From: Protostelium mycophagum
Taxonomy: Eukaryota > Evosea > Variosea > Protosteliida > Protosteliaceae
Direction of reading: 5' to 3'
Length of the DNA: 32,573 nucleotides
Assembly (NCBI GenBank): GCA_002081555.1
Contig: MZNV01000735.1
Span: 1-32,573, forward strand
The notes under the pieces are model-generated. The model was not told the DNA's origin and ran no database searches. It saw only the letters and a list, made by a program, of their open reading frames with translations. Positions 1 to 12,100 of the stretch are shown in pieces; within the stretch, counting starts at the first letter, position 1; every line of letters starts with the position of its first letter. A program made the translations under genes and the position numbers.

Positions 1-162
1 TAGTTTCTGGAAGAAGCTTTGGTTTTGTACCGATGAGGCTTTTTGTACAAGGAGAGGTTTAAGGGAGCAATCTTAAGGGACGACAAGTGCGAACATCGGC
101 TGGGATGGGAGCCCAGTGTGGCAACCGAAGGCATGATGAACGCGCGTGTGGTCGCAAAATAA
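1..162 (+). CDS. 3' end of an unidentified gene
   Basis: The window opens inside a + strand gene. Exon 1-26 (frame starting at 4: FLEEALV) joins across a 51-nt GT-AG intron (27-77) to exon 78-162, giving the tail LDDKCEHRLGWEPSV...NARVVAK and TAA at 160-162. The join is in phase and the translation looks like ordinary coding sequence with no low complexity. AATAAA (158-163) overlaps the stop codon, which supports a real 3' end. I do not recognise the protein, and most of it lies outside the window. The next gene starts about 120 bp downstream on the same strand. Confidence 0.5.
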
Positions 163-284
163 ATAAAGGTACATCGGTAATTGTAGAATATATTTATTTC
201 GAGGATTGTTGGAACGTAACTGCATTTTATTTACAACGAGGCAATTATTTCAAACAGAACAATTTCGGAAAGAGGCGATCAACA

Positions 285-3200
285 ATGGTCAACTGGAACT
301 TCTCACAGATGACTGCTGGCTCTAAAGCCAAGCGAAGGAAGACAAACAAGAAAGAGATCCTCGCGAAGCAAAAGAAGGAGAAAAATGCAGATATGCAAGA
401 GGTCCAGAGGAATCAAAGCAAAATGATAAGACTGACAGAAGCAGGAAGCAGGAGAGAATCCATATGAAAGGGCTGAAGAAGAGGATGTCTGGGCCGAATA
501 TCAACGAAAAGAAGAACAGAAAGCCAATGAAGTCAGTGTCATGTTCAACCCTGATCAAATCTCTTGTCTCTGTCATAACTTAAAAAATGTAGATCACAAA
601 TGGTGATGATGAAGAGGAAGGCGAGGAAGACAATAACCGATCGAGCAAATCACGAAAATTGAATAATAAGCAGAAGAAAAGGCTGAAAAACTATCAGGTG
701 ACATGATTCATCCGAATGATCTTCTCATTTTTCAGGATAGGAAAAGGAAAGAGGTGGAGCGTAAAGATATCTTTGAAACCTTAGCGTACGTCATGATTTC
801 ATATTTGACATTTTCAACCTGCAGACTTCAATGTCCAGGCGCTTTGCGCGTATCTACAACTCAAATTATTTTTGGCAAATAAAATGTGGTTATAGTGGAG
901 CAGCTACATAATTTTTTCAGTCGAATCACAACATAGAGTACCAGAACGACGCATCATTCTCCATAAGAAGATGCTGCGGCAGAGCCGCAAACAATCATTA
1001 AAAAGTTGTCAGACAGATATAATTTAATCTCACTCTTGTCTCACATTTTCAGCAACAACGCGCTGACAGAGCAACAAATGACACTGTTACATTCCAGTAG
1101 CACTTTAGGAAAGGTAACTATTCACAATATTTTGTTTTTTTTGTGTAGAGGAGAGTTTGAGCATCCTCTAAGATGGAGCCAAGTATATATTGAGCTTATG
1201 CTTGTGGATGCGTTGTCACAAATCACCAAAATCTTGGAAAATAAAATCTTTTGGCGCCAGAAAAAAACCAAAAATAATCATTAAAACTTGATTTATTTTT
1301 CATCAACATCACGACCTGAATTTTTCCAGAAAGAAACGACCAAGCAAAAGCTCAAGAGGGCTCTACTGGAAGAGAAGGCGGGAATATCTCTGGTCCAATT
1401 AAAGAAGCCCCTCTACACCGAGGTCCCCCTGCAGACAGAAGGCAACCCCTTCGAAGGGTTGGAGGAAGTCGCCGTACCCGAGAAAATTCCGAAAAAAATC
1501 GTGGAAAAAGAGACGAAAAAAGGAAAAGTCGACAAAAAATGGCGGGAAATCGAAGCAGAAGAAGCCGCCAGAAAAAAACAGAAGGAGGAAGAAGAAAATT
1601 CCAAGAAAATTCAGGGAAAAGCGGCTGAAAATTCCGGGAAAAGTGAGGAAAACAACGAGACAGAACAGATGCAAGAAGAACCAAAGTCTCAGAAAAAATC
1701 CGAAAAAATCGAGAAAAAGGGAAAGAAAGTTCCCGAGAAAATTCCAGAAGAAATTTCGGAGAGAATTTCGACAGAAAAAGCGGGGGAAAAGTCTGGAAAA
1801 ATCGAAGAAAAAGCAGAGCATGCGGAGATCAAACAAGAGCCAGTCGAAAAAATGGAAGTAGAAAAACCACAGACAAAGGTGACGAGTGATTTTGTGGTGT
1901 AATTACGATGTCAGCGGATCTTTTATGTCATCTACAACGCGTATAGAGACACTCGAAATATTAATTCGTCGTTGTAAAAAAAATGAATATTTTGGCATTT
2001 TAGTGATTATTCATTTGCGGTGTCCCCACCAAGTCTCAAACTACACTTTGAAAAAATCAAGAAAATTCCACACACTGACACGATCAGGCCTTCTTCGTGA
2101 CAGTGAACAGAACACCCGAGATCGATGCCGTGAGGAGCAAATTACCCGTGGTGATGGAGGAACAGAAGATCATGGAGACAATAAAATACAACGACACCGT
2201 AATCATTTGTGGTGAAACCGGATCAGGGAAAACCACACAGGTGATTTTTTTAATTATCGAGTCACGATTATATTTTTTTTGAAAAGTGCATAAAAATAAC
2301 AAGGTGGATTTCAATATAATTTCGATTTTTTTTGACAGAAAAAGGTTCCACAATTCCTTTATGAGGCGGGTTATTCCCACCCTGACAGTGGTAAGTTGCT
2401 CATGACATCACGTCATGACATTATTCCACCCTATGACGTCACTTGACTATTTATAGAACACCCCGGCATGATCGGAGTGACCGAGCCAAGGAGAGTGGCA
2501 GCCATGAGTATGGCAGAACGTGTTTCTGTCGAATTAAATATTGGCTATGGACACAACAAGCCCGTCGGGTACCAGGTAGAATAATTTTTTCTTTTCAAAG
2601 AAATATTTACAAGTTTAAAATTTGTATTGTGATGTTATTTTGGCCTTTGTGGCTTGCGATGAATGTGAAAATGACGTGCTAATTCTATTTTTAGATCAGA
2701 TATGACACGTCATCAGTGGGACCCAAGACCCAGCTGAAGTTTATGACGGATGGTATTCTGCTGAAGGAAATCCAATCGGACTTTATGCTGAGCAAATACT
2801 CCGTCATCATTGTAGACGAAGCTCACGAGCGGAGTTTAAACACCGGTAAGATCACGTGATCAGATCAAATCTATCAGTATTTTTCAACTTGAAATATTTA
2901 CAACTTTTCATGAAAATAAAAATAGAATTTCAAATTAAAAAAAGTGAAGAAATAAATTTTTTGACGGTTGTAGATGTGTTGATTGGGTTGCTATCAAGAA
3001 TAGTTCCACTTCGCGCGAAATTAGCCAAAGACCCCTCCAAAAAGGTGATCACGTGACCTCTGACAGCCATCACGTGACCGTTTCTTACCGTTGTAGATGT
3101 ACCCGTTGAAGTTGATCATCATGTCTGCGACTTTGAGAGTCGAAGACTTCACTTCTAATCACAAGTTATTTCCGACACCACCTCCCGTCATAAACGTCGA

Positions 3201-6200
3201 CGCCAGGCAGTTCCCCGTGAGTTTTCCATGAAATTTCCGTCTTTCACAGAATTATACGGCAACAAAGTTTTTATCTCCACAAAATTGGTTTCTGATCATC
3301 GCGAAGGTCAAAGTTCATTTCAATAAAAAGACACCAAAAGATTGGGTTGGTGAGGCATATAATAAAGTATGCAAGATCCACAGGAGACTACCACCAGGTG
3401 GTGTTTTGGTTTTTCTCACAGGACAGCAAGAGATCGAGGTGCACATTTATTATCCTTTTTAAATTAAATATATTTTTCTTCATCAAAATTATGATGGAAA
3501 TTTCCAGGAAATTTCCAAATTGTAAAAGAATTTTCAATGAATAAAATCAATACAACAAAAATACAACTAGACTATTTTAATATTCACCCAAAGACAGGTC
3601 TTATGCCGCAAGTTGAGTAATAAATTCCCCGTCCAAAATGAAGAGAAAAAACCTGAAGAAAATCCGGAAGTAGAAGAGGCTCCAAAAGACGTCATCCAAG
3701 TGCGATTTTTATCTTCCAAAGTGTTTTGCTTTGCAGCTTTGCCGCAAAGACTTATTACCTTTGGTGTTTTAGGGTGATGCTTGTTCATACAAATACATTC
3801 TATACGATGCAGCTGCATCCTACAAAAATCCAGCGTTTCCAACTTGACGAAAACACTCTTTCGATGCTCAAAGATTTCCAGGAAAAGGAGATTTTCCTGG
3901 AAAAAATGGAAGGAGTTGACAAGTTAAAAGAGGACGAAGCAGCGGCAGAGCAGCTGGACGCGTTAGATAGGGAGGGAAATACGGAGGAAATTTCGATGAA
4001 TATGGACGAGCCCACTGATGGAGATCTATCTGAAGGTGTCTTTTTGATTAGATTTTTATTGAAATTTCAAATTCCAAGAATTTTTGAAATTATTTTAAAT
4101 TAAATAAAATCAGATGAAGGCGAAGAAGATGACGGGCCAGAGACAGCACACGGACCACTTTATGTTTTACCTCTATATTCCATATTGTCAAGCGCAAGGC
4201 AGATGAAAGTGTTCCAACCACCACCGGAAGGAAGCAGGCTCGTTGTAGTGGCCACAAATGTCGCGGAAACCTCGCTGACTATTCCGGGAATTAAATATGT
4301 CGTCGACACAGGCAAAGTGAAAGAGGTGAGGTTCTTTTCAACTTGAATTTCACAAAAATGGTTCAGAAAAGTAGTTAGTACGGCTTACCGTAAATGACAC
4401 GGTAATAACCCGCTTTCGCGACAAAATCGCGTCAAGTCTTTATGCACGTTTCTGCAAAGACTCAAAAAATTGTGTAATATAATACCAATACTCCCAGCTA
4501 CACTACGACAAGACTTCCTCCATCTCCCAATTCCGCATCACTTGGACCTCTAAAGCCTCTGCCGCTCAGAGATCTGGTAGAGCTGGAAGAACTGCCCCCG
4601 GACACTGCTACAGATTATATTCTTCGGCCGTCTACAACGACCAGTTTCAACTTTTTGCCCTTCCAGAGATTTTGAATATTCCAATAGAAGGTATTTTTAG
4701 ATTTTATTTTGTGGCGCCAAATGAGCTTTGTGACGTCATGTCTTTTAAAGATGTGATGGAGACTTATGATATCATAGGTATTGTGCTTCAGATGAAGTCT
4801 ATGGGGATAGATGATGTGAGTATTATTGAAAGTGTATAGTGCTCTACAACTCACATATTTTCTCCATTGCAATTCAATCAAAAAAGTGGCAGAATTACAA
4901 ATCAAAATTGACACATGTCATATCAATGACAAGCCGTCAATTTTGACAGCTGACAGGTCGTCAAATTCCCCTTCCCATCCAGTCCAGACCCGAAGAGCCT
5001 CAAGACAGCAGAAGACTTGTTGATACACCTCGGAGCTCTTGACAAAGAGACTAAGAAAATCACCAAGTTGGGACAGACTCTGTCCGCCTTCCCAGTTGCC
5101 CCTAGATATGCCAAGATGTAAGTAGATATGTGTTTTTGTTCTGCGGCTTTGCCGCAGAGATGCGATTTTCTGGTGTTTTTCGTGATGTTTTGTGAATAAA
5201 TCAACAGGATTAAAATACCTGACAAAACTCTTGTTAATATTTTTCTCAAAGGACTTGCTTTTCGTGCTACACCCTAGTTACATGGTAATTTAACGTGACG
5301 CTTGCATTACACTTGATTTTCTGTCAAAATGACAAGCGACGTATCCATGATATCTGACATATATGACAGGTTGACATTAGGAAAGCAGGACGATTGCTTA
5401 CCGTACGTCATCGCGGTAGTTGCCGCGCTCAGCGTGCGAGACCCGATATTAAAAGATACCAAAGAAGAGGACGATCTCAACAATGTCGACCAAAAACCTG
5501 AAAAAAAACATGATGACGAAGAGTCCGATCAAGAGATGCAAATTGAAAAGGTGAATTTTTATTTTTAAATCAAATAAAAATAATTGTGTGTTTTTTAAAT
5601 AAAAAAAATAATTGTGTTTTTTAATAAAAAGATGCGAAAAAATAATAAAAAATTAATTCAAATAATAACAGTTGTAGATGGACAGAGTGGAAGTCAAGAA
5701 GAAAGACGATAATTCGGAGAAGAGAAGCAAACATTCACAACGTAATAATGCTGCGAATAACCAGTTCAACAGCAAGACGTCAGATCTGTTGTCTGTGCTG
5801 AAAGCAATTGGTGCTTTTGAGTACGCGGGCTCGACAGAAAAGTCTGTTTTTTCTATTGTTTATTATTTTATTGTAGTTGTTGCAAATTATTTTGTTCCGT
5901 AAAAAAATAATCTTGAATTTCTTTTGAAATTGTTTTATTTTTTTATGTAGAATATCTTTTCATGAGAAAATTTCACAAACTGAAGAGTTAATAGATTCTG
6001 CGAGAAGCATTTCCTCCACTATAAATCCATGCTCGAAATCCAATCTCTTCGCGCACAACTCAACCACATCGTCGGGAGCATTGTAGACGATGTCGATTTA
6101 CGTATGACGAGCGTTCCCTCAGCAGACCAGGAGCTCGTCATCAGACAGGTCATCACATCAGGCTTCATCGATCAAGTGGCGAGACTACAGAAAGAGGGCC

Positions 6201-7373
6201 GAGAGACCTTCTACACCATCCCATTCCACAGTGGAGACTTATTCCCAGGAGCAGATCCCGAAGAACAGCAGAAGATTTATATTCATCCGACGTAAGTAGT
6301 GTGGGAATACAACGATGATTTCGCCACAATATAGACAATTCACAACTGATCAACACAGTTCGTATATTGCGAGACAAGCACCTCTTTATGTTTGTTTCAG
6401 AAACATCATCATCACGAAGCGTCCATACATGAAAGGCCTCACCGTGATACACCCCTCTTGGCTCCCCTCTTTGGGCCACTCGATGTGCACCTTTTCGAGC
6501 CCCTTGGAGATGCCACCACCTAAATATGACAAGGACGTGGACAGAATCATGTGTTATGTTAACGTGAACTATGGCCCTTTTTCGTGGCCTTTGCCCCCGC
6601 AGCAGGTTTGTCTATCAGAATTTATTTTACTTTTGTGTTGGTGTTTTGTCAAAGTGTATTTTGTTTTGCACGCTTTTGGTGATTGAAGCCTCAAAAAAAC
6701 ATCTTTTTCAACATTCAAATGGTGTTCTCGTGAAATATTTTTGGTTTGCTTGCAGCCACAAGCATGAGAACACTTTGGGACAATAACATAGTCCTCCTTC
6801 ACAAAATATTGCGTTAATCGTCGCGAAAATCACTGCGTACAGTGATCCTCTTCACTTAAAGATACTGAACTAATAAAAATAGATTGCTTATCCAGAGGCA
6901 GAAGAGAAGTACAGAATGATGGCGAGGTTGCTATTAGAGGGTGACATCTTCACGGCTCTCGCAGCACTCAGGCCAAAAATCAACGGAAATACCGCAGAAA
7001 TTACACGTGTCACAGGTACGTTGTTGTCTTGAAAGCACAACAGAGGTTGAAAGATCTTCACATATGATTGTACCAAAGCTGCAAAATATATTGATGCATT
7101 CTACTGGACTGTTTAGATTGTATTCCATCTGTTGGCAAACCACGAAAAATATATACACAGCTTACATCATCTCATTTCTTATTTCTTTCAGGTGGCAGAG
7201 GCACAAAGGCCAATGTCTTAATCAACGCACTGCAGAAGGCGAAAATGGACAACAAACAGAAGCTGACCAAAAAATGGAAGGAGGAGCCGAAATTCTTACT
7301 GTCTGCAGTGATGCCATGGTATGAGAAAGGATCACACGGTGCTCTGGCCGCTCTTTGGCCACCAAAACAATAA
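285..7373 (+). CDS. DHX37: DEAH-box RNA helicase DHX37/Ecm16 family (ribosome biogenesis)
   Basis: Nucleolar helicase of 18S rRNA/small-subunit processome maturation (family knowledge). Exons: 285-401, 439-531, 593-697, 736-785, 1053-1113, 1330-1878, 2088-2240, 2345-2390, 2457-2575, 2695-2845, 2974-3044, 3097-3216, 3307-3438, 3598-3699, 3834-4035, 4114-4325, 4498-4690, 4751-4815, 4957-5117, 5370-5550, 5678-5841, 5995-6291, 6401-6605, 6883-7015, 7192-7373. These sum to 1287 aa, phases all consistent; human DHX37 is about 1157 aa. Visible motifs: I GETGSGKT, Ia [49 protein letters not shown], then the ratchet/OB region to ALWPPKQ. Before motif I comes a long Lys/Glu-rich insert (exon 1330-1878). 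The start ATG 285 is the least certain point, since the N-terminus is basic and poorly conserved. The stop TAA lies inside AATAAA (7369-7374). Several introns carry hairpin repeats. Confidence 0.95.
975..989. repeat. intronic hairpin, GCGGC type
   Basis: TGCGGC-AGA-GCCGCA, perfect 6-bp stem with 3-nt loop, inside DHX37 intron 786-1052. Same core as the copies at 5140, 16116 and 16584. Confidence 0.7.
2846..3096. repeat. ATCACGTGA palindromes in two neighbouring introns
   Basis: DHX37 intron 2846-2973 starts with GATCACGTGATC (perfect 12-bp palindrome). The next intron, 3045-3096, starts GTGATCACGTGAC and repeats CATCACGTGACCG near its 3' end. The 71-bp exon 2974-3044 separates them. Confidence 0.6.
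3717..3775. repeat. intronic hairpin element, GCGGC type
   Basis: Core CTTTGC...GCAAAG (3729-3749) in DHX37 intron 3700-3833. The left flank AAAGTGTTTTG and right flank TTTGGTGTTTTAGG match the copy at 5130-5190 and, in reverse, the copy at 9903-9953. Homology extends beyond the stem. Confidence 0.7.
5130..5190. repeat. intronic hairpin element, GCGGC type
   Basis: TCTGCGGC-TTT-GCCGCAGA (5140-5158), perfect 8-bp stem, in DHX37 intron 5118-5369. Flanks GTGTTTTTG and TGGTGTTTTTCGTGATG align with the 3717-3775 copy. Confidence 0.75.
6648..6777. repeat. intronic inverted-repeat region
   Basis: In DHX37 intron 6606-6882. Starts with TGTCAAAGTGT (6648-6658) and ends with AACACTTTG (6769-6777). 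Inside is an imperfect 10-bp stem TGTTCTCGTG / CATGAGAACA. The ends match the 10589-10638 copy. Confidence 0.6.
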
Positions 7374-7585
7374 AGACTTCCTTTGATTTGAAAGCCTTGC
7401 TTACGCTTGTTGGTAAAAAGGAGATCACAAGAACCTGATGATCACATTTCTTCTGGTTCATCACAAGCACGGAAATGTTAAAGGGTTGAGAGGTTATCCG
7501 GTTTGGAGACATCGCCGCGATGGTCAACTTCGATTCGACCAGTCTCATTTTCTCAGCTCAAGATCTCGGAACAGAGGTGTCCGAG

Positions 7586-8361
7586 ATGAAATCAGTCATA
7601 CTTGCCCTCTTCCTACTCTTTGTTGCCACCGAGGCCAGCCTCATTCCCCAGGAACTGATTACAAATGGAACTGGGATCGTGTATCTGATCAGACATGGAG
7701 AGAAACCTGCAGACGGTGGGAACGGACTGAACCCAAGAGGACTTCAGAGAGCTCAGTGTCTGAGAAAGGTACATGTACCATTTCATACAACAGCTGATCA
7801 GTGTCAGGTGTTTGGAAACTCCTCCAGCTTTGACATTGGTGCCATCTTCGCCCAACAGTACAAGCCCAGTGGAAGCAGAAAGAGACCTTATGATACGGTA
7901 GCTCCTCTTGCCGGAGATCTCGGTTTGAAAGTGAGAGACTTTTCATCATCTCATTCTTTGGACAAAAAGAGTTTCTCTGAACATTCAGGTGGATGTCTCC
8001 TGCGATAGGGACAGTGCGGAATGCGTCAACCAAAAAATCAAGCAATATTTCTCCTCTAACAAAAAGGCCATCCTGATCAGCTGGGTGATTCTCCTCATTC
8101 TGGAATGAACGAATTGATGATATTCAGGAACACAAACGTCTGACTGACATCGCCCAAGTACTTGGTGTTCCAGGTGCTCCTCTCTACCCCAAAGACAGGT
8201 TTGGAATTTGTGCTTGAATTGAATAAAACTGAATGTAATCAGATTCGACATCATTTGGGTCGTGCAGAATGGACAGATTATTCGCATGCCCAGCGAGAGG
8301 TAACTCTAGGCATACTTTCTGGATTTGACTTTGATACAGATGCCCTGGACTGGATGCTTAA
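7586..8361 (+). CDS. secreted histidine phosphatase superfamily protein
   Basis: Exons 7586-7768, 7808-7930, 7989-8084, 8128-8198, 8243-8299 and 8340-8361 give 183 aa. The five introns are only 39-58 nt. Start ATG 7586 gives a clean signal peptide (MKSVILALFLLFVATEA); an in-frame ATG at 7520 would place 22 residues in front of it and is less likely. The phosphoglycerate-mutase-like RHG motif is LIRHGEKP, carrying the phosphorylated His. The second active-site His is probably in LISWEHKRLTDIA. The C-terminus FDIIWVV...PGLDA matches small one-domain members common in fungi. Substrate unknown; likely extracellular or in the secretory route. It sits about 210 bp after DHX37 on the same strand. 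Confidence 0.8.
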
Positions 8362-8666
8362 TTGCCATGTTAAAGCAAACCAGATATAAATTCAAACACA
8401 AAGAATTGGTTTATAATTCTTTTCAAAGTGAATTCAACATATTTGCTTTTATATATAATTATTGATCAATAATTCTCATTTTTCGAAATAAAAGCTGGAA
8501 ATAAACACAAAACTCCACTTACATGAAACAAAAAAATGTTGAAGGTCATTCCATCCATGCTTAAGTCTCAAGGAAGAAGTTCGAGGTAATGACACACTTC
8601 AAAGACATATTATTCCCCATGCATGTCCATCATCGATAGAGATTTGTGGTACATGATTTATTTGGT
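8362..8666. other. convergent intergenic gap with an 18-bp palindrome
   Basis: No coding exon seen. The gap separates two convergent genes, the histidine phosphatase (+) and the TMEM14-like gene (-). It is AT-rich and contains a perfect 18-bp palindrome at 8457-8474 (AATTATTGATCAATAATT), followed by AATAAA-like sequence. The antisense AATAAA of the TMEM14-like gene is at 8657-8662. A role in 3'-end formation is only a guess. Confidence 0.5.
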
Positions 8667-9082
8667 TTAATCGGCCTTGATCAGTTCTCTGACAGTGTAA
8701 CCTTCTAAGGCAGTAGAGAAGAGTCCGGCTGTCCACATTAATCCACGTACTGATTTAAGTCCTGATTTCATCACGGAAGGTGTCTGTGATCATCAGACAA
8801 AAGTGATTTTCATTTGTGGAAAACCCACCATGGCGCCAGTAAGTCCAATACTAGAAGCAAGAGCGATCTGGTGTCCTCTTGAGTACTCGTGGGCTTGGAT
8901 CAAGTTTCTGTCATGAATTATAAACCCATGAATCAAATCTGGAGGGATTACCCTGCAGCGAGGAATCCAACAGCGATGAGACCTCCTCCGGCGAGAGAGG
9001 CCTTGGAGCTAGTCCTCAGAAAAGCGTAGAGAGAAGCAGAGGCAGTCAGAGCTCCGAGAGCGTAAGGTGTTTTGTGAGACAT
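8667..9082 (-). CDS. TMEM14-family small multipass membrane protein
   Basis: Three exons on the minus strand, 9082-8952, 8907-8829 and 8783-8667, give 108 aa in consistent phase. They are too short to show up as long ORFs. The protein starts MSHKTPYALGALTASASLYA and continues with Gly/Ala-rich hydrophobic segments (SLAGGGLIAVGFLAAG, then IGLTGAM), ending in TVRELIKAD. Alternating short hydrophobic helices, G-rich turns and the length of about 110 aa are those of the TMEM14 (UPF0136) family. Human TMEM14C is a mitochondrial inner-membrane protein needed for haem synthesis; the role here is unknown. Introns are 44-45 nt. AATAAA lies at 8657-8662, just after the stop. It is divergent from the EXD2 gene. 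Confidence 0.75.
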
Positions 9083-9175
9083 GATCTATAAGAATGTGCG
9101 GTTGAGTGTTGCGAGATGATCGAAAAGTGATTCGTGCCACGAGTTTTCTGAAATAATACGTAAACCACACATCAG
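9083..9175. promoter_or_regulatory. bidirectional promoter gap (TMEM14-like / EXD2)
   Basis: Only 93 bp separate the start codons of the divergent TMEM14-like (-) and EXD2-like (+) genes, so both promoters and both 5' UTRs must fit here or overlap the coding sequence. No TATA box or named motif is evident. The call is positional inference from the two start codons. Confidence 0.45.
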
Positions 9176-12100
9176 ATGTTAGATATCAGGAAAATGCAAG
9201 TGGCTGCAAAGGGTGCCGAGCGGTTAAATTGGAAGCCGATATTAATCGTATCTATTCCAGTTCTAGCGGCAGTATGGTTGTACCTCAAGAGGAGAAGAGA
9301 CTTGACATTTCCATCAGGTATTTACTGAATAAAAGTCATACTATTCTCCTAACGTTTTACAGTTCTCCCTAGATCTCTGCAGGTCATCTTACGATATGCA
9401 CTGAAAATCTCACAAGACCAGGTACAACTCGTACAGAACCTCGAGGAAGCAGAAGAACAAGTATCTTTACTTCTGAAAGAATTAAAGAACAGCAAGTGGG
9501 TCACCTTCACACATCATCATCATTAAAAATTACAGTTTTCCGGTCATTGGACTCGATTTAGAGTGGACACCACACACCAGACTATCTAAATCGCCCCCTG
9601 GTCTCTTACAAGTGGGTTATCTCACACTGACTCCCATCGCAGAATCATTTGCCAATATTTTTTATTCTTTCAAATTTTAAACAATTCAGCTGTCGAATGA
9701 CAGCAAATGCCTCCTATTGCACCTCTGCCAGTTTAGAGATGGAATGATTCCCCCTTCCTTAAATCAATTATTGGAGGACCCGAGGTGCATTTTATTTTAT
9801 TTTTCTGTGTTACTCCTCGTAACAAACTGAAAAATCTCCAACAATTATCATATTTAGATGTATTCATAATATGGCGAAGCTGCAAACCACCAAAAGCGAG
9901 TACAAAACACCACTTGAATCCGCGGTTGTGCCGCAGAATAAAAACACTTTGACACAACTCCAATACTTTACGTTTTCATTCAGAGAACTCACATTCACAA
10001 TCAATCATCAAAAAATCAAAAAAAATCATTTGATACCAAATAGTTGACACCCGCAGGATCTTAAAAGTAGGTGTGGGCGTGATACAAGATGCCAGAATAT
10101 TATTCACAGAATACGGGACTTGTACTTCTGGTCTGATTGAACTTTCTCTTGTCGCAACACAATACCACGAGACAGAAGGGGGCTCTTCTCTTGCTTACTT
10201 GTCCAGCAGCGTGCTGGGATTGTCTTTAGACAAAAAATCATCAAGGTGCTCTGACTGGAATACGAAAAATTTGACTGCACAGCAGGTATTACTTGTGATT
10301 TCATATCATTTCGAGTAATTTATTTCTCAATTGTATTGATAAAAGTTTCGACATTTTATTGTCGAACGATTTTTATTGGAAATTTCGATTGAATTTTAAT
10401 TCTTCTGAAAATAAAACCTTGCCACAGCGCCAAAAGATATTTAAAGAAAGACCAGACTCTAATTATGGCGCTGATCGAAACAGATCGATTATGCCGCCAC
10501 AGATGCGTGGGTGGCACAAGAGATATTCGCTTCCTTGTATCGTAAATCCGGGAGGTCCAAGGAGGGGCCTATTGACGAGGTATTTATTGTCAAAGTGTGC
10601 TTTTTTGGTGGTTTGTGGCATTGAAATACACTTTGACATAATTATGAAGTGTTATTCTGGTACCGTGATGTTCGTCTGTTTGATTTATCCGCATGACGAA
10701 TATGCGCAAAAGACCATCGGCCAAACGATATTTATTTCACTCTTCTCACATGATCAGCTGATCGCGTTTTGTTCTGGGTTCTTCGACATGAAACCATTGA
10801 AGAAGATTTCCACGAAAAAGGAAGCCAAGGACGAGAATTCGATTTCAAAGAAGAGCCACAAGGAGGTGATTCTTCGCATCTGAGAGATCGATCTCTGCGG
10901 ATTTACTTCATTTGAACAGACAAAGCAAAACCAGTTTGATTTTTCGAATTTTCGTCGAATTTATTTCATAATTATTTAATTTATTATTTTTAGCGTCCCA
11001 CCAGGAAAGGAGCATTGTACGAGAATTGTAAAATGCTCTCACCTACTGGAGAATTATTGTGCACTTGTGGCGTCAAAAAATTAAATTGGTATATACAAAA
11101 GGGAATTGCAGGTATTAAATATCATGTTTTCGAACAAAAATATTAAATAAACATCAGTACTGCAGTTGTCAAGTCGTTTATGTTTGCGGTAAAGCCGCAA
11201 ACGACTAGAAACACGCACAAGATATATAAAGATAAAATTCACGCACCAACACAAAAATGATCGGAATTTAATTTGGATTTTTATAATGAATAAAAGTACG
11301 TTTTGACACCTCTTTAATAAAATGAACAATGCATAGATCTGGTCAGTGAAGATCCACCAACAATACAATTGAGATTTGAACCACACGGGAAAGGTCATGC
11401 TGGTGACAAATACTACCTCGGAGAGAAACAAAACATGTGATTATCTTTTCAATTGATATTTTTGAATTCAAATACTCTGCGATTACATTCAGGAAAATTT
11501 CTGTGCAAATCTTTGGTGGTATGCGACTTTGTATTCATGCGCCTTGACACAACAGAATTCTGACAGTCGAAAGTGGCACATGATTCACCACTGATATATT
11601 TATAGTTGTGTCGTCTGTGGTGTGGGCGACAAGTTATTGAGACATTCTATTGTGCCACACAGCTACAGAAAATACTTTGATGTGAAATTTAAGTCCAGAT
11701 CATCACATGATATCGTACTTGTATGTCAAAATTGCATGCAGGTAATTCAATTTTATTTTCTATTTGCAGCTTAAATACTTTCGTGAATTAACACAATCTT
11801 GAAAAATCTGTGCTCTTGTGCACATGTGAGGAGTGATATATTCGCATGCGGCTTTGTCGCATCAACAGCATTTTACCACTGAGCGCCGCAAACCACAAAA
11901 AAACCCTATACAAGCAGCCGACAGACTCTTGTGCAGCTTTTCTCATCAAAAACCACTCCTCACCACGCTCCAGAAAACCTCTGCGAGAGACAATTTGATG
12001 CGAAATAAAATCGCAAAAGAGACAAAGGTGCCTTTAGAGGGTGTCGGACCGAAGTACATCATCTCTGAAGAATTATTTCGTGCCAAGAAATACGCCAAAG

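Noticed and set aside
2097-2282. Separate short gene starting within the DHX37 region
   Set aside because: It is an internal exon (2088-2240) of the helicase with motif I.
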